Source: Harmothoe impar
Taxonomy: Eukaryota; Annelida; Polychaeta; Phyllodocida; Polynoidae
Direction of reading: 5' to 3'
DNA: 64,000 nt
Assembly: GCA_947462335.1 (NCBI GenBank)
Contig: OX381721.1
Span: forward strand, 5,084,001-5,148,000
Shown here: positions 34,030 through 44,299 of the stretch, one piece after another
Layout of the letters: each line of letters begins with the position of its first letter
Numbering within the stretch: position 1 is the first letter of the stretch
Program-made: the position numbers and the translations under genes
The notes under the pieces: generated by a model
The model's database searches: none
What the model saw: the letters and a program-made list of their open reading frames with translations, nothing else
Told to the model about the DNA's origin: nothing

Positions 34030-34521
34030 TTGGAACAGAAGCAGATCCAACACCGACCCGGTGTAAAGCATGTAAATGCTGATGCACTGTCCCCCAGGCC
34101 CATAAGGAGTTGTGGGAATGAAAAATGTGACGATTGTGGAGCCCACGGGGCGGTCCTGGCTGGGGTCCGGTTGCCACTGGAATCCAGAGGAACTGGCATC
34201 CTTCAGTGGTCTATGGAGACTATCCGAAGGTTCCAGGAGAAGGATCCGAACATGGGGAGGTTGCTCGGGTTAATTCCTAAGGGAATCAAACCTGTTCCAC
34301 CTGAAATCTCTCTAGAAAATCGAGAGATGAGGAGATTTTTAGCACAATGGACAGAGCTGGAAGTATCCGAAGGTGTTCTATATAGATGGAAGATCAATCC
34401 TTCGGGAAGAAGGATCAGACAGGTAGTGATCCCCTCCGGTATGAGGAGGGATTTGATGTTTTATTGTCACGGTCATATGACCAGTGGTCACTTTGGGAAG
34501 AAACGTTCACTGGAACGCCTG
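34030..34521 (+). pseudogene. Gypsy RNase H tail and front of integrase
   Basis: 'IQHRPGVKHVNADALS' marks the end of RNase H in Gypsy pol. The His half of the H2C2 integrase zinc finger follows ('CHGHMTSGHFGKK'). The frame is cut at 34521, where the 17.3-kb element begins; residues after that are read from the element's inverted repeat. The second half of the zinc finger resumes at 51866 in a compatible frame. The ATG at 34030 is only the first Met available; the real coding region came from upstream. Confidence 0.85.
34516..34521. repeat. 6-bp target duplication of the 17.3-kb element, left
   Basis: CGCCTG here and TGCCTG at 51860-51865 flank the element, differing at one base. Collapsing them restores a continuous integrase frame, which supports this as the target site. 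Confidence 0.75.
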
Positions 34522-34730
34522 AGTAGTATATATTGTATCGGAACGGGACCATGCTTAAGTACTGTTTATTACTCACTCGATATGCAGCCAATCAGAGGCC
34601 GTCATTTGGTCACGTGACCCCCTCATTTGCATAATTACGTAATAGGCCACGCCCCCTTGATCACCAGCCAATCAGAGGCCGCCATTTGGTCACATGACCC
34701 CCTCATTTGCATAATAGGCCACGCCCCCTT
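34522..34730 (+). repeat. Left terminal inverted repeat with CCAAT/E-box/octamer units
   Basis: Matches the complement of 51660-51859 almost base for base over the first 80 bp, with close similarity after that. It is built of repeating modules: CCAATCAGAGGC (34588, 34668, then 34783), 'tttggtcacgtgacc', and ATTTGCAT (34625, 34705, then 34748, 34820, 34852, 34985). The module array runs past the TIR to about 35000. Confidence 0.88.
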
Positions 34731-34880
34731 GATTACGCGACCCTCTCATTTGCATAATAGGCCACGCCCCCTTGATCACCAGCCAATCAGAGGCTTCCAT
34801 TTGGTCACGTGACTCCCTCATTTGCATAATAATGGATCACGTGACCCCCTCATTTGCATAATAGGACCACACCCCCTTGG

Positions 34881-34926
34881 TCACGTGACCGGAAGCGCTC
34901 CTTATTTGGTCACGTGACCGGAAGCG
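34881..34926 (+). promoter_or_regulatory. Two E-box/ETS composite sites
   Basis: TCACGTGACCGGAAGCG occurs at 34881-34897 and 34910-34926. It joins an E-box (CACGTG) and an ETS core (CCGGAAG), a pairing common at animal housekeeping promoters. It lies directly inside the TIR modules. Confidence 0.55.
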
Positions 34927-35059
34927 CTCCTTATTTGGAAAATAGACCACACCCCCTTGGTCACGTGACCTGAACCCCTCCCTCATTTGCATAATATAGA
35001 TAATAGACAGACCACGCCCCCCTTTTGGTCACATGACCTGGACCAGCCAATGGGAGGCT

Positions 35060-35200
35060 TCTATGGGGGGGGGGGGAGGGGGAGGTGGGGAGGGGGGCAC
35101 TTTAAGATGCATGGGGAGGGGAGGGGGGGAGGGGGGCACTATTTTGGGGTGGGCGGGCACTTTGGGGGGCCTTTGGGGTCTGCTTCGGAGAAAAAAAATA
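35060..35200. repeat. G-rich tract with quadruplex potential
   Basis: Runs of up to 13 G with repeated 'gggaggggggcac' phrases. Many GGG tracts are close together, so G-quadruplex formation is likely on this strand. It lies between the TIR array and the nested LTR element. Confidence 0.7.
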
Positions 35201-35222
35201 ATTTTATCTGATCTCTAGGGAA

Positions 35223-35266
35223 TCGCCTCCTACCTATCCCCGTTTAGGGGGTAGGGAGGAGGCGAG
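35223..35266. repeat. Long imperfect hairpin
   Basis: 'cgcctcctaccta' pairs with 'gtagggaggaggcg' around 'tccccgtttaggggg'. It lies 14 bp left of the nested LTR element and belongs to the 17.3-kb element. Confidence 0.6.
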
Positions 35267-35276
35267 TCGGAGGTGA

Positions 35277-35280
35277 CTGT
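35277..35280. repeat. Nested LTR element target duplication (CTGT), left
   Basis: CTGT here and at 42893-42896 flanks the LTR element. Confidence 0.7.
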
Positions 35281-35902
35281 TGTCAGGTGACTGACATACT
35301 TAAAATGAACGGAAGACTCCATTTGATTATAGTTATGATATCTTTATTACAATTTGTATAACAGTAGTTCATAGGGTGAATATAATAATAATACAGTGAG
35401 AGTTGAGCAATCTATTGTGGCAGTGGATACATGCTGCACTTCTGTGCCATAATAATACTATTCTATGGGGAAACTATAGATACCTGTTTGTGATCATGTA
35501 ACTTCATGATTGTACTAGGGTTGCACTAGTACTGGCTGGGAATGCATACCTGGGACTGACTGCATGCTATTGTATATTGGTATGTGTATCTGGATACATC
35601 CAGTCTAACCCAGCCCATTCTGCCCAGAGGCTGGATGAGGCTGGACAGAACTGGACCCGACCAGAAGTTACTGGTGTGCCCTAAAATGGCTGAGACCAGA
35701 TAGGACTGGACAGGACTGGATAGGACTGGACAGTGCTGGTAGCTGCCAGTCTGCTCAGGTTGGAGCAGTCCCATCTATGTTGTTATTGTATGGAGTGCAC
35801 ATACCACTGGTATAGGATTACAAGTGTACTTTTAAAGCTTTTAATAATGATGAAAGTGGTTTACACATATTATCATATTATACAATCTATATACACCTGA
35901 CA
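35281..35902 (-). repeat. LTR of the young element (downstream copy)
   Basis: Identical by eye to 42271-42892. It contains a short tandem of 'ataggactggacaggactgg' words (about 35700-35730) and AATAAA on the minus strand at 35343-35348. Confidence 0.9.
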
Positions 35903-38900
35903 ATATCCCCCATTTAAGCATCCGACTCCGTTCGGATAAGTGTATGCAGCACAAATATTAATCAACCCCAAAAAAAGTATTGCTACAGGCATGAGAGTTG
36001 CCACCACTTATACCATATGACATAAGTACCTATGATACCATCATGAGCAGTCATACAATGTGAAACAACATGCAGCAAAGACGCCGTTTGAAGGGTGTAG
36101 ACATATTTTTTAACTATGAATTTGTTAATGCACTGAAAAGACCTCAGGAAGTCCTCATAGGTGGGTTGTCGATCAGATTATATGGTTATATTTGATCTTA
36201 TAGTGAGTATAGTCCACCATGAGCTATTGGAAACCCCATGAGGTACAAGTGCTAATACCGATGTATATTGGCATTGATATTGTTCCAAACCCTATATGAC
36301 GGGTTGGAATTCATAGTTAAAATCTGATATATACAGTAATCCTGCCATAACCCAAGAAACGGAAGTCATTGCTCCAGTACATGGCCCTATACAATGGGCT
36401 TACTTTCGGTGTAACTTGAGCCATGTTCTATGAACATGGGTCTGCATAACTGATGAGTATCACAGGCCTAAAATAATGGTCCACAGGTGCATACACTCAA
36501 ACCACCAGTCATACAAGGCTAATTATAGATTGGTGTGGCACACACCGTAAATAGATTGTGAATGTGAATTGGATACTTATGGGGAAATATCTCCTGTAAC
36601 TAGTTATAATTTGGAACATTGAAAGTGATTTAGGATGTGATTTCTTTTTTAGGTCCAGAAAAATATACTAATATGCTAGGTTTGTTGTTACTATGTAGCA
36701 CACATACACATATTGGGGTGCCACAAATGATATTAGCATGGGATATCACAAAAGAAAACGAATTACCCGGCTACTAACTGCCTGTCTATAATAATTACCA
36801 ATAAACTACTCATGCTCTCACTACTACCCTCCTACAAAAAGATGGTCACGTCAGCTATACATTATAATTAACCTTTTACATATAGCTATTAGACAATAAA
36901 ATCAGGTAATGAATACATGAATAATACATATGAATATATACACATGTTTGTATACGTATACAAGTACAGAGTTCATTATGATGCTTCAGCATTTTGATAT
37001 AGTGATAATATGAATGCATTAATGGTGTACATGACAGCTATTTCGTGTATTTAGTATTACAATAAGACACTGCTTCCTACAATCTCCAGAGTTTGTTTCA
37101 AACAGTGGAAAAACTGTTGTTCGAATTAATTTCATCAGCATAGACCTTTACGTGTTGTACTGATTAAACGCCAGAAGATTCTGACCATAAGTCCATCTCC
37201 ATTGGAGGATCCCTAACACAGTTCATAGGTGATCCATTGGTGAGGCTATAGAGGAGGTTGATTGTTGAATGTCGGATGGTACGATCAGACTGATAGAGTA
37301 TCGGTCATCTGTTGACACTGCACAGGCTCGGGTGCATCATAGGTTGATTTCTGAATGTGAAGCGTCTTGCCCTACAGAAGCTCCACATCTGAATTCTGTG
37401 CCGGGTGAACGGACTCGATATGCTTGTTGAGGTCATGCCCCCAGCACTCAAGCAAGGTCACTTAGTTAGGTTCATGGTGACTGGTTATCGTCTCCATCGT
37501 CATCCCTTTATAAACACAAATTGAGATAGATATAGGAGATGCAAATTTTACAGGGTAACATGCCTTTGATGCTAAACCTTGACTAAACCAAGCTCTATAA
37601 TTTACCACCTACCTGAATGAGCCATGCACTATAAAGAAACCAAAATTACACATAGCATACATACAATATGTTTTCTAAATAAAATCATATTAGTCCTATA
37701 CATAATAATACTAATACATGTTCCATGTAATATATGCACAATATATTGATACTACAACTACTGCGAATTCACCGTATCTACCATACTAATGATAACTGAG
37801 GGTTAAGTTGAACTGATAAAAATTATGCCATACAGTTTGTTGAACAGAACTTCTACCTCCGGTGAATTCCACTGAATTACTTGATATTATCAGACTCAAT
37901 TAGTCCATAACAAGATGAGATGTGTCACACTAGACGAGCCATACTGATGTTTAATTATAGACTGGGATTTAAAATTGATTATCTTAACACTATGCCTTAA
38001 ATTTAAAGCATGTTGTATAGGTGTTAGTGTGGCATGAAATTTTTGACATGTAAAACTGACAAATTTAGAGATCTCTCTGAGGATACTGTACATTATAATG
38101 TATTAACCATTTGCCAAAGTGATACAACAAAGGTATTTTATAAGTATATATATGGTTTTACATAAGAATTGAAAGCTGCTGATTTACATAATATGTTGTT
38201 GTTAAATAAAGTTGATAACACATATTGTGATCCTACTTGACCAAGGAACCTATAATATGAAATGAGATACCTAATGCTGTACTGCATGGAACTTTTAGCT
38301 TAGATATAAGGAATTAGTATATAACTATTGCATTGCATACATGACATGCTGGATAAAAGAAAAAAAAACAGTGTGTCCATAATGATTACAAGCTATTTTA
38401 AGTTGCAATGAGACTAAATTTGAATACGATTGAATGCTTCGTTCCACATTACAAATATGTTAAATAATACTTAGGAAACAGTTCTCTGGATAATGTCTGC
38501 ATATATGTTGGATATGTAATGTCTATACCAGTACAGAGGATGCCATTCTTAGAATAGGCTATGTCTAGACTGCAGAATGTTATGTGTAGACTGCAGGATG
38601 TTTATGTCTAGACTGCTGGTTGCTACGTCTAAAAAATGATATTTTCCACAACTTGCAATATTAGAAATTATGGATTTAAAGTGTGTCTGGCTAATTCTAG
38701 ATAACTGCTTAATAAAATGCTGTATGGGAAATGTATTCATATATTAAATTCCCTTTTTACAAATGCAAACAAGTGATACAATGTGCTTCATGGGTTGAAT
38801 CTCACATCTCGGTGGCAATGACCCAGAGGACAAAACCATCATATATATTTGTAAAAATTCATCATAGCTGCACATAGTAGGGAGGGGGTTATGGGCATGG

Positions 38901-40307
38901 GATTAGGGGGTCTTACTGCTTCATCTGGGCCACATATATGGCATGATGCCAAGCAATCAGGGGCTCAAAACTACAACATGGAGCAATATATAAAAGACAC
39001 AATCTAAACTGCCGGCTATCGCCCACACAAGGATTTGACCCCTCCAAATCGATTTTGCAAGTAAAAGGTTGACAAGTGGCATCAGGGAATGATGGTTGCC
39101 AAGGAATGACAATCCGACTATTTATGGTGTGCTAAGGTGTCGCTCTAAACAACTGCTGGGTAGTATGATAAGTGAGGAGTGGCTAATTCCCCATAACTGT
39201 AAACCCATCGCTAAGGATTGCAGATGTTTCACAATTAAAAGGTTATTGTTGTGGTTTGCCACTTGGCCAGGTAGCATTCCTCTATATATTGGAGGTCTGT
39301 TAACCATAACCTCCGTTTTAGGTTAATAAAATATTGTTATATGAGGCTAATATGCAATTAACTTAATACAATATATCATATATGTGCCACCCTCATCCTG
39401 ACAGTCACGCATCTGTATGAATGAGGTCCCTTGATTAAAAGCAGAAGAGAAAGATTTATTTCAGTCTTTAATGCAACCATGAATGCAGTTAGGTGATAGG
39501 ACTTTATCATAGCTACCATCCAATATGGGTTTATCCAGATCTGTGAGGCAGCCCCAACCATTATAGCTCCCTACTAGTCTTGCTAGTTCTATATGAATAG
39601 TGACACTTTTGGCCTAATGGCATGCCATAACAGATGTGGAAAGAGTCAATGTCCCAGAATGCACATGTGTATAATTATGTGACTTTTAAGAAAAAAAATC
39701 GTACAAATATAGCAAACTTATAGCAGTACTGCTATTTGGTTTTGACACGTAAATGTAATATATGTTGTGCAACCAGCCAGGTGATATTCTCAAAAGTAAC
39801 TGGTAAATTCATTACTAACCAAATCACTTTTAAAATGTGGGCCTTGATATGGCTAATTTTTTTTTTTTTACATGATAATTAGTTGGATCTTACTTTTATT
39901 ACCATACACAATATAACCACTAAACTATAAACCTAAACTATCAACCTAAACTCAAATGCCAGATTGTGGCAGAAATGGCTTTCCATAAAGGATTGGTTCT
40001 GGGGATATGGGTGGTCTGACAGACAGTGTTTTGATACGGAGAGGTATTGTATTTCGTACTTTGGACTGCACTGATTAGAACTGCTCAGTAGCTACCCATG
40101 ACCTGTGTGAGTCTATATTATGTATCTAACATGGATCTGATGAATACAGGCTATGGCTTGTTTAAAGTGGCATTCTCACTGAGCAAATCCCACTCCCAGA
40201 TCTACTAGTACTGTTCTAGTCTAATATGTGGTTAAGTGTGAGTGGTGAGAATGACCCTCTAAATTTGTAAAAGTTTTATTTGTAATGTACATATATACAT
40301 AAAGTAT
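35903..40307 (-). other. Non-coding interior of the young LTR element
   Basis: About 4.4 kb downstream of the 502-aa ORF, AT-rich, with no open frame above 80 codons. A less AT-rich pocket (about 37150-37500) stands out but has no recognisable protein. A MITE lies at 40161-40263. Since the LTRs are identical, this lack of coding is original and not the result of decay. Confidence 0.65.
40161..40263. mobile_element. Miniature palindromic element, copy 2
   Basis: Starts TTTAAAGTGGCATTCTCACT and ends in a near-complement (GAGAATGACCCTCTAAA). Related to 3507-3605. It rides inside the young LTR element just after its ORF. Confidence 0.6.
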
Positions 40308-41816
40308 TTACAATGACATGCCATGCTGGTCTGGTTCTGCTATTGGTACAGACTGGTTTCCATAGTCTATTTTACCTCTGTCTCTTGGGCCCTTGTAAGT
40401 TAATGGCACTAGATTGTTGGTATTGTTGTTATACTTTATCATTGAGATGCCCTTTTTTCTTGCTCTTTTGCCTCTGCTATATGATAGTTTCTTTCTCCTA
40501 TTCAAAGAGTGACTTCCCTCTCTATTACAATGAGCCTTTCTCCTTGACTTTTTAGCACCTATCTTTTTGAATTTACCTTTACGCCTTTTGTTTTGTGAAC
40601 CATATTTAACATTGAATAGTAATATATTAGACTTGTGGACATTTTGCACTATTATTGAGCTCTGTGTATAGATATGTAAAGGGTTGGTTATGTTCTTTTC
40701 TATATCAAAATGTAAGGGGGTTTCTTGTATTTCTTGCTGTTGGTCTAATGATTCTAGGTGGTGTGGTTGTAGTTGTGGCTCTGGAAGCTCTACATTAGTT
40801 GGGCATGGTTGTGGGTCTATAGGCTCTACGTTTGTTAGGCCTGGCTGTGGGTCTAAAAGCTCTACTTCTTCCTCTATGTCTGAGTATTCTGAAGATGTTT
40901 CCCACTCATCTGAGTCTGAGCATTCTGAGGATGTTTCCCAATCATCAGAGTCATAAATTTCTTCTGCAGTATAGTTAGCAGTGGTAATTATGTTATCTTC
41001 TGATTTTTTATGTTCTTTGAAGTTCAGTTTATCCTGATCTTTTCTGAGATTACTAAATGTGCCTACTTTGTATTGTGGGTTATTATTCTCTGGATCTGGG
41101 TCTTCTTGGGGAAACTGACTAAGATATACCTCTTCAGGGTCTCCATCTGAATCCGAATCTGTATCTGATTTAGGAAACTGATTTAGATATACCTCTTCAG
41201 GATCTTCATCTGTGTCTGATTGTTCTGAATCTGTATCCCAGTTATGAAAATATAATGTATATCCTCGCGTTACTGGGGCTGTTGGGGCAAGGACTGTGGT
41301 ATGGTTAATTTTAGTTTGTGATGAGTAACGGAAACTATCTGTGTTAGGCAGATAACCATTAACTTGGTTTCCATTAATATTGTATGTGCATGTATTGGTT
41401 GGGTGATTATTTCTGCTCTGTATCTCTCTCAAATATACCAGATATTCTTTGCAACAGGTCACTGATAAAGTTAAGAACTCATATATAATGCCCTTTAAGT
41501 GATTGTTTCTGGCAAAGTCATAATTATCATCCTGAGAACTCAAAAATTCATGACTTTTGGGGATTTCATCAGTTTTGATCACTTTATCATAGGCACAGTG
41601 CAATATATAATACAAATGCCTAAATCCCTCTTCTCTTAGCCTGTAATAATATTTGTCAAGATCTTCAGACAACTGAGCTAGATTACCAATGAAAGTAGTT
41701 TCCACATCTATGTCCTCTGCTACTGCTAATATACGCAACAAACTTTCACTACATAGCTGAAATTGCCGAAAAAGTAAAATTGCATCCTCCACTGTAGACA
41801 CTGTAGACACATTCAT
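40308..41816 (-). CDS. 502-aa gag-like protein of the young LTR element
   Basis: Not recognised as a known family. Layout: an N-terminal part of about 140 residues that looks helical and is rich in Leu, Tyr and Cys; a linker with PTAP at 178-181; an acidic, Ser-rich middle with internal repeats ('DPEEVYLNQFP' 205-215 and 226-236; 'DSDDWETSSECS' 289-300 and 301-312; 'DPQPGLTNVEP' 322-332 and 334-344); and a strongly basic segment at 409-456. First position after the primer site, a PTAP late-domain-type motif and a basic nucleic-acid-binding tail all suit Gag. No zinc knuckle is present. The ORF is intact and about 455 nt inside the element, so it is probably expressed. An accessory protein is the main alternative. 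Confidence 0.6.
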   Translation of the reverse strand: MNVSTVSTVEDAILLFRQFQLCSESLLRILAVAEDIDVETTFIGNLAQLSEDLDKYYYRLREEGFRHLYYILHCAYDKVIKTDEIPKSHEFLSSQDDNYDFARNNHLKGIIYEFLTLSVTCCKEYLVYLREIQSRNNHPTNTCTYNINGNQVNGYLPNTDSFRYSSQTKINHTTVLAPTAPVTRGYTLYFHNWDTDSEQSDTDEDPEEVYLNQFPKSDTDSDSDGDPEEVYLSQFPQEDPDPENNNPQYKVGTFSNLRKDQDKLNFKEHKKSEDNIITTANYTAEEIYDSDDWETSSECSDSDEWETSSEYSDIEEEVELLDPQPGLTNVEPIDPQPCPTNVELPEPQLQPHHLESLDQQQEIQETPLHFDIEKNITNPLHIYTQSSIIVQNVHKSNILLFNVKYGSQNKRRKGKFKKIGAKKSRRKAHCNREGSHSLNRRKKLSYSRGKRARKKGISMIKYNNNTNNLVPLTYKGPRDRGKIDYGNQSVPIAEPDQHGMSL

Positions 41817-42270
41817 GCTTTCTGCTTTAGATCATGAGATCCATACATTAAATAAGAGTAGGTCATTAGGAGTCTATTTGCTTAAACTCTATAAAGCTTG
41901 CAATTATTTGGGTAAAGCAGTCCCCTTTGAGAATTGTTAATACATTCTGAAAGTAAATGGGGTTGTTAATGAATGCAATACATTATACTATACTTAGCTT
42001 TATGATGGTGCCTCCATGGGATAACTGTATACATCGGTGGTGTCAGGCTGCATCCCCAATGTTGTGGTGCTGCCTTATCTGTTGTTTGGAGTCCCGTTGA
42101 TAATACTTTGTCTCTCCTGGATTGTCCTGTTTAACGTTACTGCTTGTTACTGTAGGGAGGCCCTATTCAATCTATTTAATTTCAGTTTTGTGCTATTAAG
42201 TTGTATCAAGTACCATTTCAAGAATTGCTCAATTTTTTAGTAAACAAGGATCAAGCCGTTCTCCACCAAA

Positions 42271-42892
42271 TGTCAGGTGACTGACATACTTAAAATGAAC
42301 GGAAGACTCCATTTGATTATAGTTATGATATCTTTATTACAATTTGTATAACAGTAGTTCATAGGGTGAATATAATAATAATACAGTGAGAGTTGAGCAA
42401 TCTATTGTGGCAGTGGATACATGCTGCACTTCTGTGCCATAATAATACTATTCTATGGGGAAACTATAGATACCTGTTTGTGATCATGTAACTTCATGAT
42501 TGTACTAGGGTTGCACTAGTACTGGCTGGGAATGCATACCTGGGACTGACTGCATGCTATTGTATATTGGTATGTGTATCTGGATACATCCAGTCTAACC
42601 CAGCCCATTCTGCCCAGAGGCTGGATGAGGCTGGACAGAACTGGACCCGACCAGAAGTTACTGGTGTGCCCTAAAATGGCTGAGACCAGATAGGACTGGA
42701 CAGGACTGGATAGGACTGGACAGTGCTGGTAGCTGCCAGTCTGCTCAGGTTGGAGCAGTCCCATCTATGTTGTTATTGTATGGAGTGCACATACCACTGG
42801 TATAGGATTACAAGTGTACTTTTAAAGCTTTTAATAATGATGAAAGTGGTTTACACATATTATCATATTATACAATCTATATACACCTGACA
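42271..42892 (-). repeat. LTR of the young element (upstream copy)
   Basis: Exactly 6990 bp from its partner and identical where compared. As the upstream LTR of a minus-strand element it should drive the 502-aa ORF. Confidence 0.9.
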
Positions 42893-42896
42893 CTGT

Positions 42897-43436
42897 AGAG
42901 GAGTTTTTCGGTGACTTGATGACCTTCAAACGACCATACTGATAGTTAATAAATTTGACTTTTGACTTGAATATTCTTGCGACTTTGCGACCTGTAAGCG
43001 AAAGCGAAAGCGACTTTGCGACTTGTAGCCCTTAAAAGAGGTGACTTTGTAACCTCAGGGGGGAGACCTTTCTACACTCCCACGGAGGAGGAAGGATCTC
43101 GGTTGATTGACTGTACTTTGACTTGTTGTTGTAAACAAAAAAAAATCTATGAATAGAACGACCCCCTTATTGCTAACAAAGGAACGACTTTGAATTACAC
43201 AAAATGAGACTACCCTCTTTTGTAGGGGGTTAGTGGTAACTCAACTTAAATTAGAGTATTAGGGAGAGCGCACGTAAACAACAAAACGCGACTACACGCC
43301 GTCTTAGACTGTCTTACGGACCGGATAACAATAACCATAGTTACCTTGGTTACTGTAGATGACGCGTAATGAGCAACGTCGTCAAAATTAAGCTGGCGTC
43401 AGCGGTCGGCTAGCCAGACAGTTTTTTTTTGTCAAA
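42897..43436. other. Right arm of the 17.3-kb element, proximal part
   Basis: CpG-rich relative to the window. A 'gcgaaagcgaaagcgac' run (about 43000) and 'gcgacttt' words repeat. It looks like upstream sequence for the small ORF at 43437. Confidence 0.4.
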
Positions 43437-43538
43437 ATGACCGGAGCAGGTTACGTTGCAGTCGCTCAAGAGACGGTGATGGATCTGGTCATGAGGATAC
43501 TGAAAGAAGGTCTACCTAGAACCACCGCGCTGGTTTGA
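43437..43538 (+). CDS. 33-aa ORF ending in a hairpin
   Basis: The ATG follows a T run and 'gtcaaa'. The product is mostly hydrophobic with a few charges ('TVMDLVMRILKEGLPRT'). No family is recognised. The stop codon sits in the loop of a perfect 6-bp hairpin (CCGCGC/GCGCGG, 43525-43544), and a second nested hairpin follows at 43556-43588 (CATGGG..CCCATG outside GGACCC..GGGTCC). It resembles the coding remnant at 45851 in being short, CpG-rich and followed by stem-loops. It may be the last exon or a remnant of a longer gene. Confidence 0.35.
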   Translation: MTGAGYVAVAQETVMDLVMRILKEGLPRTTALV

Positions 43539-43599
43539 GCGCGGGTATCAGTCATCATGGGACCCTTGACGGGTGGGTCCTCCCCATGCAGCCGTATGT

Positions 43600-44280
43600 C
43601 GAATTTAAGAAATGTCCATGTCACATGGCACTAAGGGGGAAACATTTTTGAAATATTTAGAACCCAAATTGAGCATTCTGGTACATTTTAGGGACCCAGA
43701 CACTGCAAAGCCGGGTACCATCCAAGAATTTTTTTTTTTTTTTTGCAAAATGTTTAGGCTTGAAATGGAACTTTTCTGATGCACTCTTCGAACATTTTTT
43801 CTCATTTCACTATGGTCCATGTCACATGTCGGACTTAAGAAATGTCCCATGTCCCATGTCACTTAGATGACCGTGCCCCATGTTGATTTTTTTAAGATAT
43901 GACCGTGTCGTCGTATCAAATTTAAGAAAATGACCATGTCACCATATCGAATTTAGGGGTCTAGGGACATCAACATGTCCGGCTATCCTCCACAAATTTA
44001 GCTCTAAAATTTTTATTTTTTGGGCTGATTTCTCATCATTTTTAAAAAACAATAGGATGTTGAAATGTTTGCTGTTGTAAATGGAAACAAAACAAAACAA
44101 GTGCATGGTTAGATTATGTCACATTGTAGTCGCGGGTCCACTTGTGGCTTATCCAGCCTCTTTGTGGATCCACAACTGACAATGTGTCATATACTAATCA
44201 CCTGGCGTTTACGGTATTATATACTAAGGTATGAGACAGTCCCCACAGGAAAGGTGTCTAAAAGCGCTGTGACCTGATTA
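43600..44280. repeat. Diverged 'gaccatgtcacatgtc' repeat region
   Basis: 'aatttaagaaatgtcc' and 'accatgtcac' words recur between 43600 and 43980, resembling the interiors of the MITEs at 46374 and 47561. Probably an older element of the same kind. No gene. Confidence 0.4.
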
Positions 44281-44283
44281 AAA

Positions 44284-44291
44284 TGACGTCA
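44284..44291. promoter_or_regulatory. CRE palindrome TGACGTCA
   Basis: A perfect CREB/ATF site. A second is at 45807-45814, 37 bp before the coding remnant at 45851. Confidence 0.5.
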
Positions 44292-44299
44292 GCGGCGTC

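Larger units (their letters stand above)
35281..42892 (-). mobile_element. Young LTR element without pol, carrying a 502-aa ORF
   Basis: Two 622-bp LTRs (35281-35902 and 42271-42892) appear identical and start TGTCAGGTG, ending CACCTGACA, with CTGT duplication. Three signals place it on the minus strand: a polypurine tract (AAATGGGGGATAT on that strand) next to the 35902 end, a TTTGGTGGAGAACGG primer-site candidate next to the 42271 end, and an AATAAA inside the LTR. Its 6.4-kb interior has one long ORF (41816-40308) and no protease, RT, RNase H or integrase. Identical LTRs mean a very recent insertion, so pol was absent at insertion and the element must be mobilised in trans. Confidence 0.88.

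Noticed and set aside
33626..34199. Minus-strand frames in the Gypsy leader
   Set aside because: They overlap the tRNA-like segment and the RNase H remnant and show no motif.
35526..35774. 82-codon frame present twice (also 42516-42764)
   Set aside because: It lies wholly inside the duplicated LTRs, so its two identical copies show only LTR identity, not gene conservation.
42999..43013. ISRE-like GAAAGCGAAAGC
   Set aside because: It is part of a local 6-bp tandem (gcgaaa), so the match is weak evidence for an interferon-type element.
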